A stretch of 64,000 bases of DNA from Aphanomyces cochlioides (lineage: Eukaryota > Oomycota > Saprolegniomycetes > Saprolegniales > Verrucalvaceae). Of this stretch, positions 9,860-22,000 are shown one piece after another (within the stretch, counting starts at the first letter, position 1; each line of letters begins with the position of its first letter). The stretch is from NCBI GenBank assembly GCA_019828595.1, contig JAHQRK010000028.1, forward strand, positions 186,001 through 250,000, in the 5' to 3' direction. A model generated the notes under the pieces. That model saw nothing but the letters and a program-made list of their open reading frames with translations. It had not been told where the DNA came from and did no database searches. The position numbers were made by a program, and so were the translations under genes.

Positions 9860-12083
9860 ATGACTACCAACACCTCCGACAACAACCCTCCAGCTATCCG
9901 CAACCAAGATGCCCATCTTGGAGAGGACTCTCTCCCACCTCGCGACGACAATCCGAGTGAGGATGACGCGAGCCAGTCTTCCGATGCAGCGCCGTCCTTC
10001 GATGAGCGCCGCCGCCGTGCACCCGATCGCGTATCACCTACCAAAACCGCTGCCAATGTCTGGCAGCATTTCGCCGAACAACGTCATGAAGCCACAAAAG
10101 TGGCCAAGCTAGACGTTGGCTACCATCGACCAACGATGGAGCAATTGGCACCCGTCTTACTCCTTGCAGAGAAACCGTCCGTCTCTGGACGCGAACTCTT
10201 CTTGGCCTTTGAATCCACCCTCCCATCGCCCCCCCCCGTCCAATCGTAACGTACATGCAAATGGACGCAGGGTTCTTTGTGAACCAAATCGATGAAGGCC
10301 GAGCCCTCCGCGCTGTCCTTCACGATCACTCCAACGAAGGTATCGACGATGGGCTGGCTGATATAGTCCAGCTCACGATAGATACGAACAGCCGCCAGCT
10401 TATATGGGGCCTAGCTTCGCTGACCGCTGCTGCTATCCTCGAGAACAAAACCTTCAAAATACCCACGAAAGATGGACACCAATCCTTCACCATGCAGTCC
10501 AAAAATATCTTGGATGGCTTCTTCATTGATATCCTTGGTTTCACCGTCGACCGTGAAGGCAAAGCCCACCTATGGGAAGTCCTCCACGCTGCCGGTGCGA
10601 CGCCCATCTCGGGTGTATACACCCACACCTCCGCTGCCTTTGGCACCACCGGAAGCCGTTATCGCTTGACATTTAAAACCGATGAAATACCTGCCATCTT
10701 CAAAGCCAACGGCCGTCAGATCGACGAAATCATTCTCTTTGGCAAATGTTACCGTGTATATGGCAAAGACTGGTACAACCACCGCAAGCCACCTCAACGT
10801 CTCGATATCGATATCCTCTCACGCGAAAAGAAGATCACGCTTCCAAATACACCAACACAAGGCCGATCCAACAGCAACGATACAGGTAACGGCAAACGAC
10901 AACGTATCGTTCCCGACGAAGAGCTCCCGTGGGAGCTCGTGACGAAAGGAGCAACCTTGAACGACACAGACACACCGCTCCCGTGGACGTCGCCTAACAT
11001 GTACCAAGCCCTTGACGACCGCGTCCTCGTCTCGTCAAAGCAAGTCACAACTGCAAAAGGCTCGGACATGACGATACTCCCCGTCATCTTCGAGCGTCCT
11101 GATGCTCCAACCTCTGTGCCAAACGACACGTACGTCAGTGGCACAAAAGCCCACCGCAATAAAACAGTGCGAGTCAAAGTCTCGCTGAACACAACACTTG
11201 ACGAGCTCGCCGCGCTAGATGCAGCCGTCGCTGAAGCACAGGCGACTTTTGAGGCCACCTGTGCAGCAGCCGCATCCCGTACCAAACTCAACCTCGTGCA
11301 ATATGTCGAAGCCGGCGAAGCCGATTGGATACAACGTGATCTGGAAGACCACCCAATTGTCTTCCGCCGACAGCTCCAAGACATGACTCAAACATCGCCT
11401 CACCTGCTGCTTCCTCTTGTCCAGCTCAGATTGCTCAATCGCTGGATGAGAACTTCTAAAGGATCATCAACCCCTTTTCCCCAAATGTATGCCGACACAT
11501 TCGCCCATCGCTTCTCTCTCGCCACACTGAATAGCGATTTCACAACGGTAGTGACGTCTACACGTCTCGAAGAAACGGCTTGTCCTCATGCGGAGGACAA
11601 CACGCCCACCACCCACGTGGAGGTCGAAATCATCCTTGCCCTTGCCGAGATGTTCCTTGGCTCCACAGCACCCATGATCTACTCAAGTGACGCTCTCCTG
11701 TACGCCTTGACAGCCCAACCGGTATTCTCCATCCCATCCAGATACCAATCTCGCTATCTCTCGTCTGCCACGCTGCGTTCTACCCTCTGGGGTACAACCA
11801 TGCTGGGCGCCACTATTTGGGAATCTCTCAGAGCTACCCTATCAAAGCAGCTGAAATCACCCAGACCAAGGAGCCCAACGACACCACCACGCACTCTGTC
11901 GACGCTTCCTCCACATTCTCACGCTGGCTTGCCGTCATGCACGCCATGGAAATGTCGGAAGAGTCAGAGGCTCTCAACGTCGAGCCAACAAACCAAGTCA
12001 TGTTCGACCCATCCACAGGCAGACTCACCCATGTGGACCTGACTGAACTGTGGACGGACCCCACAGCACTCGAGCAGGACTAA
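9860..12083 (+). pseudogene. E1 ORF1 (LINE ORF1 protein, two frameshifts)
   Basis: Starts at ATG 9860 and in intact form would be about 740 residues. The first frameshift is at a run of nine C near 10229-10237, where sister copies have seven C; reading resumes at 10255. The second is near 11845, after which the proper C-terminus (ending LTELWTDPTALEQD) lies in the frame closing at 12083. I see no CCHC knuckle and recognise no nucleic-acid-binding domain. The conserved core (residues about 130-320; QIDEGRALRAVLHD, then NSRQLIWGLASLTAAAILEN) is shared with all copies in the window. The N-terminus is acidic, serine/proline-rich and disordered-looking, with a conserved SFDERRRR patch. By family logic it should be the RNA-binding chaperone. 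Confidence 0.8.
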
Positions 12084-12090
12084 ACCTGCT

Positions 12091-15000
12091 ATGGGCCCAC
12101 CATCGCTCGGCGGCGCAGCCAGCGTCAGAGTTACCACCTGCAACCTAAACGGCTTCAAAGACCGGGATGACACCCCGGCATCCACACTTGGCAAATATAT
12201 CACGCAATGCGTCTTCTTTCAGGAGACGAGAATCAACAATCAAGACCACTTCCACACCATTCGACACCACATCACCAACCACGTCGGTCACAAGAAATAC
12301 AAGTTCTTTGTGAACGACCACAGAACGTCCATCCACGCCCCATCCGCTCGTAGGAGCAAGGGCGTCGCGACTTACTTCCATGAGTCCATGCCAGGATTCG
12401 AACACCTCAAGCCACTGTGGGACAAAAGAGTGCCCGACAGATATCTTGTTATCAAGACAATGTGGGACGCCACCCCAGTATACTTCCATAACGTTTACGC
12501 CCCAGTCGAGGACGACCAACGAGCCGCCTTCTTTGAGGCGCTTCCCGTCGACTTTGGTGATAACGACTCAGGCGTCCATATCGTTGGTGGGGACTTCAAC
12601 CTCCCCGTCAACTCCATACTCGACGCAACAACTCCTCCTGCAAACCACAATGCCGGTAAGGCGGAATGCATGGCTTGGCTTGCTGCCCTCCGATTCACCG
12701 ACGCTTGGAGACTTATTCACCCCTCGACACGGAAGTTCTCGGGTCCTAGACGACGGAATCGACTTGACTACATCTACGTCGACAATAACTTAGCGATGTA
12801 CTACCTCCAAAGCTCGCTGTATGAAACCAATCAATATCACGGCGACCACTTATGCCACACAACGATCCTCGCGACAACACCATCAGCTCAACAGAAACAA
12901 AAAGCTATCTGGCGTTTACCACGCGAGCTACTTCACGACCCACGAACGGTCTAAGCTATCCAATCCGAAGCCCATATGCTACTCGACGAGCTCCGTTCCG
13001 ACCCAGCGTGCAACGCAGGTGCTAAATGGACGGGGTGGCTTCGGCGAATGAAACGCAAACTTCGTCAAGGCCAATTTAACAGGCTCCGCCATCGCAAGGA
13101 AGCTCTTACCCTTCTCCGACGATGTGTGGCCAAAGCCAAATCTGATCTCAAAGCTGGACTTATCCAGGAAGAAGCTATAAGTGCAGCTCGAGACATCTAT
13201 AAATCAGCCAAAGCCGAACAAAGCCAGGCGAATCTCGATAGCGGCTTTGACCGTCACGCTAACCGCAACGAATCGCCGACAGCTTACTTCCTCCGTAAGC
13301 CGCCGGCTATCAAAATCCCCATCACCTCAGCCTCAATGAACGGCGCCACTACAACAAACCCCGAGGAAGTCGCCGCTATTTTCACAGCACACTGGCGCTC
13401 GATCATGGTCGCATCGACCGACACGCCTCCGCCCGATGATGCGCAGGTGTCTAGTGTCATCAATCACGTTGACAGCGAGCTTAGTCCTGAACAACGCAAT
13501 GATCTGGATCGCCCGATTGATACGTCCGAACTGCGGGACGCCATCAAATCCATGCGTAAAAACAAGTCGCCTGGCCCCGACGGGTGGCCAGCGGTGTTCT
13601 TTCAAACTGCTCCGGAAACATTTGCAGCTATCCTCAGCATCGTCTTCGAATACCAACGCAAGCAACACGGCTGCTTGCTGGCTCACCAGCGCAAGAGTTC
13701 AATCACACTGCTCTACAAAAAGGGCGACCGAACCGACCCAGGCAACTATCGCCCGATCGCGCTTATGCCGGTCGAAGTCAAAATACTGTCTCGAGTCCTC
13801 GCCTACCGTCTGTCGGCGGTAGCCTCAACTCTGATTCATCCCTCACAAGCTGGGTTCGTAAAAGGCCGTAGTATGGCCGACCACATCCACCTCATAGACG
13901 CGCTCCAACATAAAGCCACCAGAGACAACGAGGAATGGTATGCAACGTTCCTCGACTTCGCCAAGGCCTACGATATGGTGCGGTGGTCTTTTCTCTTTGC
14001 TGTGATGGAGAAGATGAACATCGGACCTGACTTCCTCAGCTGGGTTCATCTGCTGTATAAAAAAACCCAAGCTCATCTCCTCATCAATGGCGCACTCGGT
14101 CCTGCGATTAAACCAACACGGGGAGTCAAGCAAGGATGCCCATTGTCGTGCCTACTCTTCGACCTTTACCTGGAGCCACTTGGAGCGATGCTCCGTGCAC
14201 ACCCGGAAGCCGGCATCCAACTGAAGGATGGTAGAACCCTCACTGGAGTGTTTTTTGCCGATGATTCCACACTCCTCTCTAGCTCGCTCGAGTCGGCTGA
14301 ATTTCAACCCGACGTGATTGTGGGTCAATTTTGCGCGGCGTCAGGGGCGGCTCTGAACCGCTCCAAATGCATCACTCTAGCTCTCAACAACAACGAAGAG
14401 CCGACCGGACGACTATCGGCTCCATCAATTATACTGTCTGCGTCGGGACACCCAATTCGATTTCTCGGAGCCTATGTTGGCCATCGCCTTGACCCGCATT
14501 ACCAAGCCCAACGAATACATGACAAATACCTGGCTGCATATGCGCAGTGGCATTGCCGAGCGCGCACGCTGCAGGGTCGTCGAGCCTTGGCTTCCTCCAT
14601 GATCCTTGGCCTGATATGGCATGTGACAGCTGTCACACCCATTCCCGAAAGCTTCATCGACGTGTGGCAGCGACTTCTGTCGAACTTCGTGGTCGGCGGC
14701 AAGACTACAATAGACCCGCAATACCGTCGCCCTATCCGACAGGACTGGCTACATGACAAGACTCTCGGTCTCGGCATCCCCCACATCTCATCGATCATTA
14801 GAGGCCAACGTCTAAAGCTTCTCCAGCGCCTCATTACAGAGTCGCATTCCGCGGCACCAGCGACATGGTCCTCCCTTGTTCTGGAGCAATTTGCACTTTG
14901 CACCCACACAACTTATCGACCATCTCATCCTCTCGACTTCTTGTGGTACTCGCCACAAAAGAGTTCATCTTGGCTTGACCTCCGGGAGCTCCACCCACTG

Positions 15001-16231
15001 TGGATCGATGTATGGACAGCATGGTCCAAAGTACAACTGAAAGACCGCATACAGATCCATCCCGACTTCGACACCACTTTACAAATGCCTCTCTGGCTAA
15101 CCTACTATCCGGAATTCCTCAAAGATGGGAAGGTGACGCCTGCGTCGATCGTCTCCAGATCGACTACAACCCGCATGTGGTGCCAATCAGGAGTCTCAAA
15201 CGGATTCTGGTGCCTGAAGGACTTCCTTGACCAAGCGACCCCCCGTGGCCAATGGCCCGACTTCAAGCAATTCCAAGGGCTTATGTCTTCAGACAACCCC
15301 TCTTGCACAGTATCACTCCAGAACGGTGAAATATGGTTTTCTCTTGTTTACCGTACTCGCGGTTTGTACGACCACCTTACCACTGTCTATCACTCGGTTT
15401 GCGCTCGCTGCAACATGCAGAACACTAACAGCGAACGAGCCAACCACCACTCCCACCACGCCTTCCACGCTATGGTCCGGCAACATAAAAGACCACTAGA
15501 GCTCTGGCCTCGCAAGCTCATCGCAAAGATATCCTACCATGGACCACAACTGGCGGTACGACACCCGACGTATTCTGTTGAACGCCCAAACTTGGCGACA
15601 TCCCGTCGGTATATGGCGAAGGTGCGCAAATCCCTGCGATGGATCACACCCGTTCATGCTGATGTGTGGCTCAAAGTGATTATGCGCATGCTGCCTGTCA
15701 ACGAACGCTATCACTACTGCTCGTCCACTGAGCCTGAGCGAATACTATGCCCACAAGAATGCGGCGAGCAAGAATCCATTGCGCATGCACTCCGCGAGTG
15801 CCCAAAGATTGCACCGTTATGGTTAGCGCATGAATCCCCGTGGCAACAATTCAACGTAAAGTTCGCCTGGACCAGCATCATCAACATGGACAACTTCAAC
15901 CACAAATTCCATTGGACGACCATACAAAGACGCTCTCTTCCATCTCTGGGTTGCGCTGACAGGTGTCACCCTCCACCTGGCATGGACCCAAAGAAACCAC
16001 AAGAAACACCGCCGGAGGGCCGCACCACCACACCACGTCCTCACAAAACAGTCCTTTCTTGTGTGGATGTCTACAGTCCGATGGTGGATGAGACGCCAAG
16101 CTCTTGACGATCCCATCGTGTCCAATACCAAACTCGCGCTGGACCAGTTACTCTCCAAACCACCGTACTCCGAACTTCGACGAAAGCACCCACGGTGCCT
16201 CGTTATCCACCCAACCTTTGATGTGCACTAG
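12091..16231 (+). pseudogene. E1 ORF2 (APE endonuclease-reverse transcriptase, two lesions)
   Basis: ATG at 12091, eight bases after the ORF1 stop and in the +1 frame. N-terminal AP-type endonuclease motifs are TTCNLNGFKD, VFFQETRI, HNVYAPVEDD, GGDFNLP, RNRLDYIYVD and a final GDH. A TAA at 12952-12954 replaces a lysine codon present in sister copies; the frame then continues from 12955. The RT carries NYRPIALMPVEVKILSRVLA, ATFLDFAKAYDMV, GVKQGCPLSC and the catalytic FFADD. A frameshift near 15915 diverts the last 100 residues, whose correct frame ends TFDVH at the TAG 16229-16231. A zinc-finger-like C-x3-C-x7-H-x4-C motif (CPQECGEQESIAHALREC) lies near 15750. The domain set matches L1/Tx1-type LINEs. 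Confidence 0.9.
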
Positions 16232-16365
16232 ACGTCAGGAGCGCAATAGGCGCTCCAAACCACAACCTTCAAGTGCTCCGACACATGGAGCGGATTGAGC
16301 TTAACGGCAATATTAGCTTAGACTAACATCTAACGCGCATCCTTTGACTTCTCGGCCAAGCTGAC

Positions 16366-16929
16366 AGTCTTCAATTTTCCACCCAGCACTCACCAACCAG
16401 CACCCGAAGTCTCACCCACCCCACCTTCGCCTCCACCACCGACGGTGGAGCGGCACCTCCGCCCAAGTCGTCAGCAAGGCCGACGACTCCTCTCCTCCTC
16501 GTCAAGCGACGAGTTCACCTGCCGATACCAGCAAGAGCTGTCGGCTGCACCACCTTGTTCGTTGTGAGAAGGCTCACGAACAAAACTCCTCCTCCACCAC
16601 GACTGCCGCTCCAAGGCCAAGTCGTCAGCAAGGCTGGCGACTCTCCTCCCCTTCCCGACGACGCCAGCAAGGGCTGTCCGTCGTCACTTGCCTTTGGCGC
16701 GTGCCGCCGCGAAGCCGCCGCGACGCAGCCGATTGCACAACTCCATCACAAGTCGCCAGGCCTCTGGCGCACCCATCACCTCGTCTCCTTTAAAAGTCGT
16801 CAGTGTACTAGGCGCCCCCCGACACCACCCCTCTCGTGCTTCGGCACAACAACACGGATTGAGCTTAACGGCAATATTAGCTTAGACTAACATCTAACGC
16901 GCATCCTTTGACTTCTCGGCCAAGCTGAC
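16366..16929 (+). mobile_element. NA1: non-autonomous partner element
   Basis: Body 16366-16914 plus the 15-bp target copy at 16915-16929. It shares its first bases (AGTCTTCAATTTTCC, compare AGTCCTCAACTTTCC of the LINEs) and the last 60 or so bases (from GGATTGAGCTTAACGG through CGCATCCTTTGACTT) with the LINEs. In between it has no homology to ORF1 or ORF2. The interior is a chain of short hairpins: 16467-16487, 16498-16513, 16521-16545, 16555-16583, 16621-16641, 16657-16685 and 16754-16769, then a GTGC-TTCG-GCAC stem at 16836-16847. Four of them carry AGCAAGG or AGCAAGA in the loop. Open frames exist but are arginine/proline-rich readings of the hairpins. A SINE-like parasite of the LINE is the best reading. 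Confidence 0.8.
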
Positions 16930-16976
16930 AGTCCTCAACTTGCCAGATACTGAACACAACATTCACTCTTGCCACG

Positions 16977-19015
16977 GTGACTAACCCTGCTAACAACGCG
17001 AACACCCCACCTGCTCCCGCTCTTCAGGCCGACCAGCCTGCTGAGGATGCGCCTCCTCGTGAGGAGTCTAACTTGACCGACGACGACGACGTTGAACCGC
17101 CGCCGGAAGCTGTTTCCTTCGATGAGCGCCGCCGCCGCGCATCTGATCGCAAATCCTGCTCTCACCCAACAGCGAATGTGTGGCAACACTTTGCCAAGCA
17201 ACGCCAGGCCGCTGCCAAAGCGGCTAAGCTTGACATCGGCTATCATCGACCAACGATGGAACAGCTTGCACCCGTCCTTCTTCTCGCGGAAGACCCTTCC
17301 GCGACTGGACGTCAACTCTTTGAGGCGTTCGAAGCCACCCTCCCATCACCCCCCCGTCCGGTCGTCACGTACATGCAAATGGATGTCGGCCACCTTGCCA
17401 ACCAGATCGATGAAGGCAAGGCCATGCGTGCTGTCCTTCACGATCACCACAATGAAGGCATCGATGAGGGACTGACGGATATCGTCCAACTCACCGTGGA
17501 CATTAACAGTCGCCAACTCGTTTGGGGACTGGCCTCTCTGACTGCTGCCGCCATACTCGAGAACAAAGTCTTCAAAATCCCCACAAGAGACGGATTCCAA
17601 TCATTCACGCCAGCGCTGTTTAAATCGAATGGCCGATTGATCGACGAGATCATTTTTCTCGGCAAATGCTATCGAGTCTTCGGACGAGACTGGTTTAACC
17701 ACCGCAAGCAAACCCAACGAGCTGACCTGGATATCTTGGCCCGTGAAAAGAAATCCCCTTGCCTGGATCCCAGATGTCTCCAAGCAATACCAGTGCACGC
17801 ACCACTCAAAACGGTAAACGACAACGAAGTGACCAGGATTCCGAATCCCCGTGGGAACTGGTCACCAAAGGGGCCACCCTTGGCTCATCTGCCACACCAC
17901 TCCCTTGGACTTCTCCAAACATGTACCAAGCGCTGGACGATCGAGTTGTTGTCTCCACAAAACTCGTGGCAAACAAGACTGGATCCGACATCATGGTCTT
18001 GCCAGCGATCCTAGAGCGCCCTGACGCTCCACTCTCTGTCCCACAAGACGCGTATGTCAGTGGCACCAAAGTCCACCGCAACAAAGCTGTCCGCGTGAAG
18101 ACGTCGTTAAACACGACGCTCGACGAGTTGGCTGCCTTAGATGCTGCTGTCGCAGAAGCTCAGGCAGCTTTCGAGTCCAACTGCTCGACTGCTGCGTCCA
18201 AAACCAAACTAAATCTGGCTCAATACATCGAAGCCGGTGAAGCTGACTGGATCCAGCAGGATTTAGAAGACCACCCCATCGTCTTTCGCCGTCAACTCAA
18301 CGAGATGGCCCACTTCTCGCCCCAATTACTGCAGCCACTGGTCCAACTCCGACTCCTCAACAAGTGGCTACGGGCTTCCCAGGGTGCAGCAACTCCTTTT
18401 CCCAAGCTTTACACCGATACATTTGGTCACCGCTTCTCCCTGACCAACCTCACCGCCGACTTCGAGACTTTAGTCGCATCATCTCAGCTTGAACAATCTG
18501 TATGCTCCATGCACGAGGATACCAGTCAGATCACGCCAGTTGAAGTCGAAACGATCCTTGCCCTCACCGAGATGATACTTGGATCCACAGCGCCACTGAT
18601 CTACTCGAGCGATACTGCTATATACTCACTCACGGCTCAACCTGTCTTCTCCATCCCCTCACGCTCGCGCTCCAGATACCTTGCGTCAGCTACCGTACGA
18701 CACATCCTATGGGGATCGCCGACGCTAGGAACCACTCTGTGGGATGCGCTGAAAGCTATTATAACTGCAGCACACGCAGCTGCTAAATCACCAACGACGC
18801 ATGACGAACAAAGCTCCAACCATCCCTTAGACGTAGTCAGGCAGACCCTCAACCGATGGGCTGTCATCATGAACACTATGGAGATAGCTGAAGAGCTCGA
18901 AGCTCTGAACGTCGAGTTTGAGAATCAAGTCATGCTTGAAAACTCCACGCGCCGTCTCGTCCAGGGCGACCTCACAGACCTCAGGACTGACTTCACAATA
19001 TCTGCGAGTGGTTAA
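16977..19015 (+). pseudogene. E2 ORF1 (start lost, deletion, frameshift)
   Basis: At the position where E1 and E5 have ATG, this copy has GTG (16977), a lesion shared with E4. Compared with E4, 198 bp (66 codons) are missing at about 17609. A one-base loss in an A run near 17750 (KK followed by S instead of I-P-L-P) shifts the frame; the true C-terminal half is in the frame of 17759-19015, ending DFTISASG. The same A-run lesion is present in E4. The conserved ORF1 core is recognisable before and after the deletion. Without frame changes no complete ORF1 protein can be made. Confidence 0.85.
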
Positions 19016-22000
19016 TCCTGTCTCAACTTCCACCCAACTTGGAGGTGCGGCCAGCGTCTCATTCACCACCTGCAACCTCAACGGATTTAAAGATCACGAC
19101 GACACCCCCGCATTAGCTCTCGGCAAGCACCTCCACCAATGTGTGTTCTTCCAAGAAACCAAAATCAACAATCAAGACCATTTCCGCACCATCCACCGAC
19201 ACCTGACAAATCACGTTGGCTACAAGAAGTACCAGCTATTCATGAATGATCAGAGAACGTCCGCCCACAGTTCCACGACGCGTCGGAACAAGGGCGTAGC
19301 GACCTTCTTTCACGAGTCCATGCCAGGATTCCACAATCTCAAACCGCTCTACGACAAACGAGTGCCCAATCGGTACCTAGTCGTTCGAACGATGTGGACC
19401 TCAACACCCGTATTCTTTCACAACGTCTACGCACCCGTCGAAGATGACCAACGCGCTGCCTTCTTTGCATCTCTCCCAACGGACTTCGATGACGATGACC
19501 AGGGCATCCACATCATCGGTGGAGACTTCAATCTACCACTAAACACAGCCCTCGATGTTACCACGCCGTCTGCCAACTACAATAACGGAAAAGCCGAATA
19601 TCTCGCCTGGTTGGCAGCACTACGCGTCACTGACGCATATCGGCTTAAGTACCCCTCGACACGAGCGTTTTCCAGTCCCGGCCGCAGAAATCGACTGGAT
19701 TACATCTTTGTTGACTGGGGACTAGCGACCCACCACCTGCACAACTCGGTCTACGAAGCTAACCGATACCGTGGGGACCATTTAACACACACGACAACCC
19801 TAGCAACGGTGATACCAACCACACCTTCAAAAAAGCAACCCTCCACCTGGTGGCTCCCACGGGAGCTTCTCCTCAATCCACATACAGTAAAAGCTATCAA
19901 AAGCGAGGCCCAAAGCCTCCTCGACGAGCTCCTCGAGGACACAGAGTGCAATGCGGGGGCTAAGTGGCTTGGCTGGCTTCGTCGAATGAAGCGTAAGATG
20001 AAGCAAGGCCATTTCAATCGTCAACGCCACCGTCAGAAGCTCCTGACAAAGCTTCGTCGATGCGTGGTCAAAGCGAAATCGGACCTGCGCGCTGGTCTCG
20101 TCGAGCCAGCGGCTGTCCAAACGGCGCGCGATAGATACACTGATGCAAAAGCTGAACACCGCCAATTATCTCTAGACCGTGGATTTGACCGTCATGCGAC
20201 TCTCAACGAATCAGCTACGGCGCATTTCCTGCGTAAACCACCTGCGCTAAAGGTACCTATCACCTCAGCGATGAAAAACGGCGTGATCACCACAAATCCG
20301 GATGAAGTTGCTAGCATCTTCACAACACACTGGCGATCCATAATGGTGAAGCCCGCAACAACACCCTCGCCCGATCCTGCTCTACAGGAGACTGTCATCA
20401 ACCACGTCACAGCTTCATTGTCGACGGATCAGCGCAGAGCCCTTGACAGACCAATTATTGCCTCTGAACTGTGCTCAGCAATCAAGACAATGCGCAGAAA
20501 CAAGTCGCCTGGCCTGGACGGCTGGCCGGCGGCCTTCTTCCAAGTAGCTCCCGAGACCTTCGCGGCCATTCTCTGCATAGTTTTCGAGTACCAACGTAAG
20601 CACCATGGCTGTCTCCTACCACATCAGCGCAAAAGTTCAATCACCTTGCTATACAAGAAAGGAGAGCGCACTGATCCCGGAAACTATCGACCGATTGCTC
20701 TCATGCCAGTGGAAGTCAAAATACTTTCGCGTGTGTTAGCTTATCGACTGTCGGCAGTAGCGGACACGCTTATTCACCCGTCCCAAGCAGGTTTTGTGAA
20801 GGGCCGCAATATAACCGACCACATTCATTTGATTCAAGCCCTCCAACACAAGGCCACCCGCAATAATGAGGAATGGTACGCTACATTCCTCGACTTTGCG
20901 AAGGCCTATGACATGGTCCGCTGGCCATTCCTCTTTGCAGTGATGTCAAAAATGAACATCGGTCCTGAGTTTTTGGGCTGGGTCCGCTTGCTGTACAGGA
21001 ACCCAGAAGTCCACTTGTTGCTCAATGGCGCACCTGGTCCCACCATTCGACCCAACCGCGGAGTCAAACAAGGCTGTCCTCTGTCCTGTCTTCTTTTCGA
21101 CCTGTATCTAGAGCCACTTGGCGCCATGCTCCGCGCTCGCCCCGAAGCCGGCATCCAAATCGATGACGACACTTGCCTTACTAGCGTGTTCTTCGCTGAC
21201 GACTCCACCATACTATCGGGATCGCTTGAGTCGGCTGAATACCAAGTGGACGAGATCGTCGGCAAGTTTTGCGCGGTCTCTGGAGCTGCGTTAAACCGAT
21301 CTAAGTGCATCACACTAGCCCTCAACAATAATGAAGAGCCGACTGGACGAGCCTCGGCACCGTCCATCACACTAGCAGCGTCAGGCCAGCCGATTCGCTT
21401 CCTCGTCGCCTACATTGGCCACCGTCTGCCACCCAACTACCATGTGCAGCAAATAAACGACAAATACCTCGCAGCCTTTGCCCAATGGCACAGCCGCGCG
21501 AGAACAATTCAAGGCCGTCGAACACTAGCCTCGTCACTGATCCTTGGCCTTGTTTGGCACGTTACTGCCGTAACTCCAATCCCAGCGGGCATGATCGAGA
21601 CTTGGCAACGGATGTTAAACAACTACATCGCTGGAGGCAAGACTGCCATCGACCCTAAGTATCGCCTCCCCATCAACGGTAGTTGGATGTATGATAAAGT
21701 CCTGGGGCTTGGAATCCCCCACATAGCTTCAATCATCCGTGGGCAGCGACTCAGGCTCCTCCAAAGCCTTCTGGCTGGGCCGACCATTGCGCCTCGACCG
21801 CTGTGGTTTTCACTCGTGCTTGAACAATTCGCCAATTGCACACGAACAGTCTATCGCCCTTCCCAGCCATTTGACTTCCTGTGGTACAGGCCACAGATTA
21901 GCTCAGCGTGGCTGGACCTTCCCGAGCTCCACCCAATGTGGCTGGACGTCTGGCAAGCCTGGTCTAAAGTCCCAATGAAGCATCGCCTTCCGATACGTCC

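Larger units (their letters stand above)
9813..16365 (+). mobile_element. E1: full-length tRNA-Ser-targeted LINE
   Basis: Element body 9813-16350 followed by the 15-bp target copy CTCGGCCAAGCTGAC at 16351-16365. It begins AGTCCTCAACTTTCCAG directly against the tRNA 5' end, has a 47-base leader, ORF1 then ORF2, a short 3' UTR with a perfect hairpin (GGAGCGC-AATAG-GCGCTCC) and the conserved tail ending CGCATCCTTTGACTT. There is no poly(A) or simple-repeat tail. The element points away from the tRNA (divergent transcription). ORF1 has two frameshifts and ORF2 one nonsense codon and one frameshift, so this copy is probably inactive. Confidence 0.9.

Noticed and set aside
10225..10258. Programmed frameshift at the poly-C run of E1
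   Set aside because: Sister copies keep an open frame with seven C, and E1 carries a second, unrelated frameshift, so simple decay is more likely.
16300..16365. The LINE 3' end as a genuine tRNA or tRNA-like structure
   Set aside because: Only the 15-base target copy matches the tRNA; upstream bases (TTGACTT, TAACGCGCAT) give weak similarity to the D arm but no anticodon or T arm.
16555..16890. Arginine/proline-rich ORF in NA1 (also 52874-53209, 23504-24004)
   Set aside because: It has no ATG start in NA1/NA3, is a reading of the hairpin chain, runs into the shared noncoding tail, and its frame is broken in NA2 by the added units.
20906..21370. Long minus-strand ORFs inside the LINE ORF2 (also 50279-50743, 53857-54852)
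   Set aside because: They are antisense shadows of ORF1/ORF2, shared by copies only because the sense strand is conserved.
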